DNA of 5,292 bases from Bacillota bacterium (GTDB lineage: Bacteria; Bacillota; Clostridia; Christensenellales; SZUA-584), in NCBI GenBank assembly GCA_023396555.1, contig JAEWWC010000253.1:1-5292 (forward strand). The letters run 5' to 3'. Under the pieces are notes generated by a model. It did not search any database. It was not told the origin of the DNA and saw only the letters and a list, made by a program, of their open reading frames with translations. The stretch's first letter is position 1. Every line of letters begins with the position of its first letter. Positions 5,218 through 5,292 of this stretch are shown here, piece after piece. A program made the translations under genes and the position numbers.

Positions 5218-5292
5218 ATGACGAGAATCAGAAAGATCGTACTGGTCGCGCTGTTCTGCGCCCTTGCCTACGCGGGAGCCAACCTCAAGATC
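5218..5292 (+). CDS. N-terminal fragment of a membrane protein, probable ECF transporter S component
   Basis: The gene runs off the window end, so only the first 25 codons are visible. AGGAGGA at 5204-5210 lies 7 bases before ATG 5218, a strong start. The peptide opens with a basic stretch (MTRIRK) and a hydrophobic helix (IVLVALFCALAYAGANLKI). The basic start followed by ALFCALAYAG resembles the first helix of small ECF-type vitamin S components such as the BioY- and CbrT-like families. Control by a cobalamin riboswitch supports a role in uptake of B12 or a precursor. The assignment rests on a very short segment; other riboswitch-linked membrane proteins (for example a Cbi-type transport subunit) remain possible. 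Confidence 0.6.
   Translation, partial: MTRIRKIVLVALFCALAYAGANLKI

Overview
The window looks like chromosome from a low-GC-lineage (Firmicutes/Bacillota) organism, most plausibly a GC-rich member of the Clostridia. The reasons are an AgrC/AgrA-type two-component pair, strong AGGAGG-type ribosome binding sites, intrinsic terminators, and a cobalamin riboswitch that ends in a terminator ahead of what looks like an ECF transporter S component. This is an inference from gene types and signals; no marker gene is present. All genes are on the + strand.

Layout. (1) About 51-2051: a LytTR-family response regulator followed 6 bases later by its AgrC-like membrane histidine kinase. No agrB/agrD-like partner is visible. 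(2) 2052-2307: a 256-base gap with a small imperfect hairpin, a plausible extended -10 promoter and a 9-bp inverted repeat that frames the leader of the next gene. (3) 2308-3189: a GC-rich gene for a two-domain VOC (PhnB-like/glyoxalase-fold) protein, followed by a hairpin and a convincing intrinsic terminator. (4) About 3258-4349: a sharply AT-rich island holding one gene, a PD-(D/E)XK nuclease of the Mrr type with a helical N-terminal domain and a charged linker. This is the likely horizontally acquired defence gene of the window. (5) 4350-4904: a GC-rich class I SAM-dependent methyltransferase. Its 5' edge lies inside the AT-rich border. (6) 4918-5217: a near-consensus sigma-70 promoter, a cobalamin riboswitch aptamer, an intrinsic terminator and a strong RBS. 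(7) 5218 to the window end: the first 25 codons of a membrane protein, probably an ECF transporter substrate-binding subunit for vitamin B12 or a related compound.

Functional links. The regulator and kinase form one signalling unit. The riboswitch should shut off the downstream (probably B12 uptake) gene when cobalamin is plentiful. The VOC protein, nuclease and methyltransferase appear to be independent neighbours. The methyltransferase has the motifs of small-molecule (UbiE-like) enzymes rather than DNA methylases, so it is not an obvious modification partner for the nuclease. The most interesting item is the nuclease, because of its domain design and its foreign base composition. I do not see a clearly new multi-gene system.
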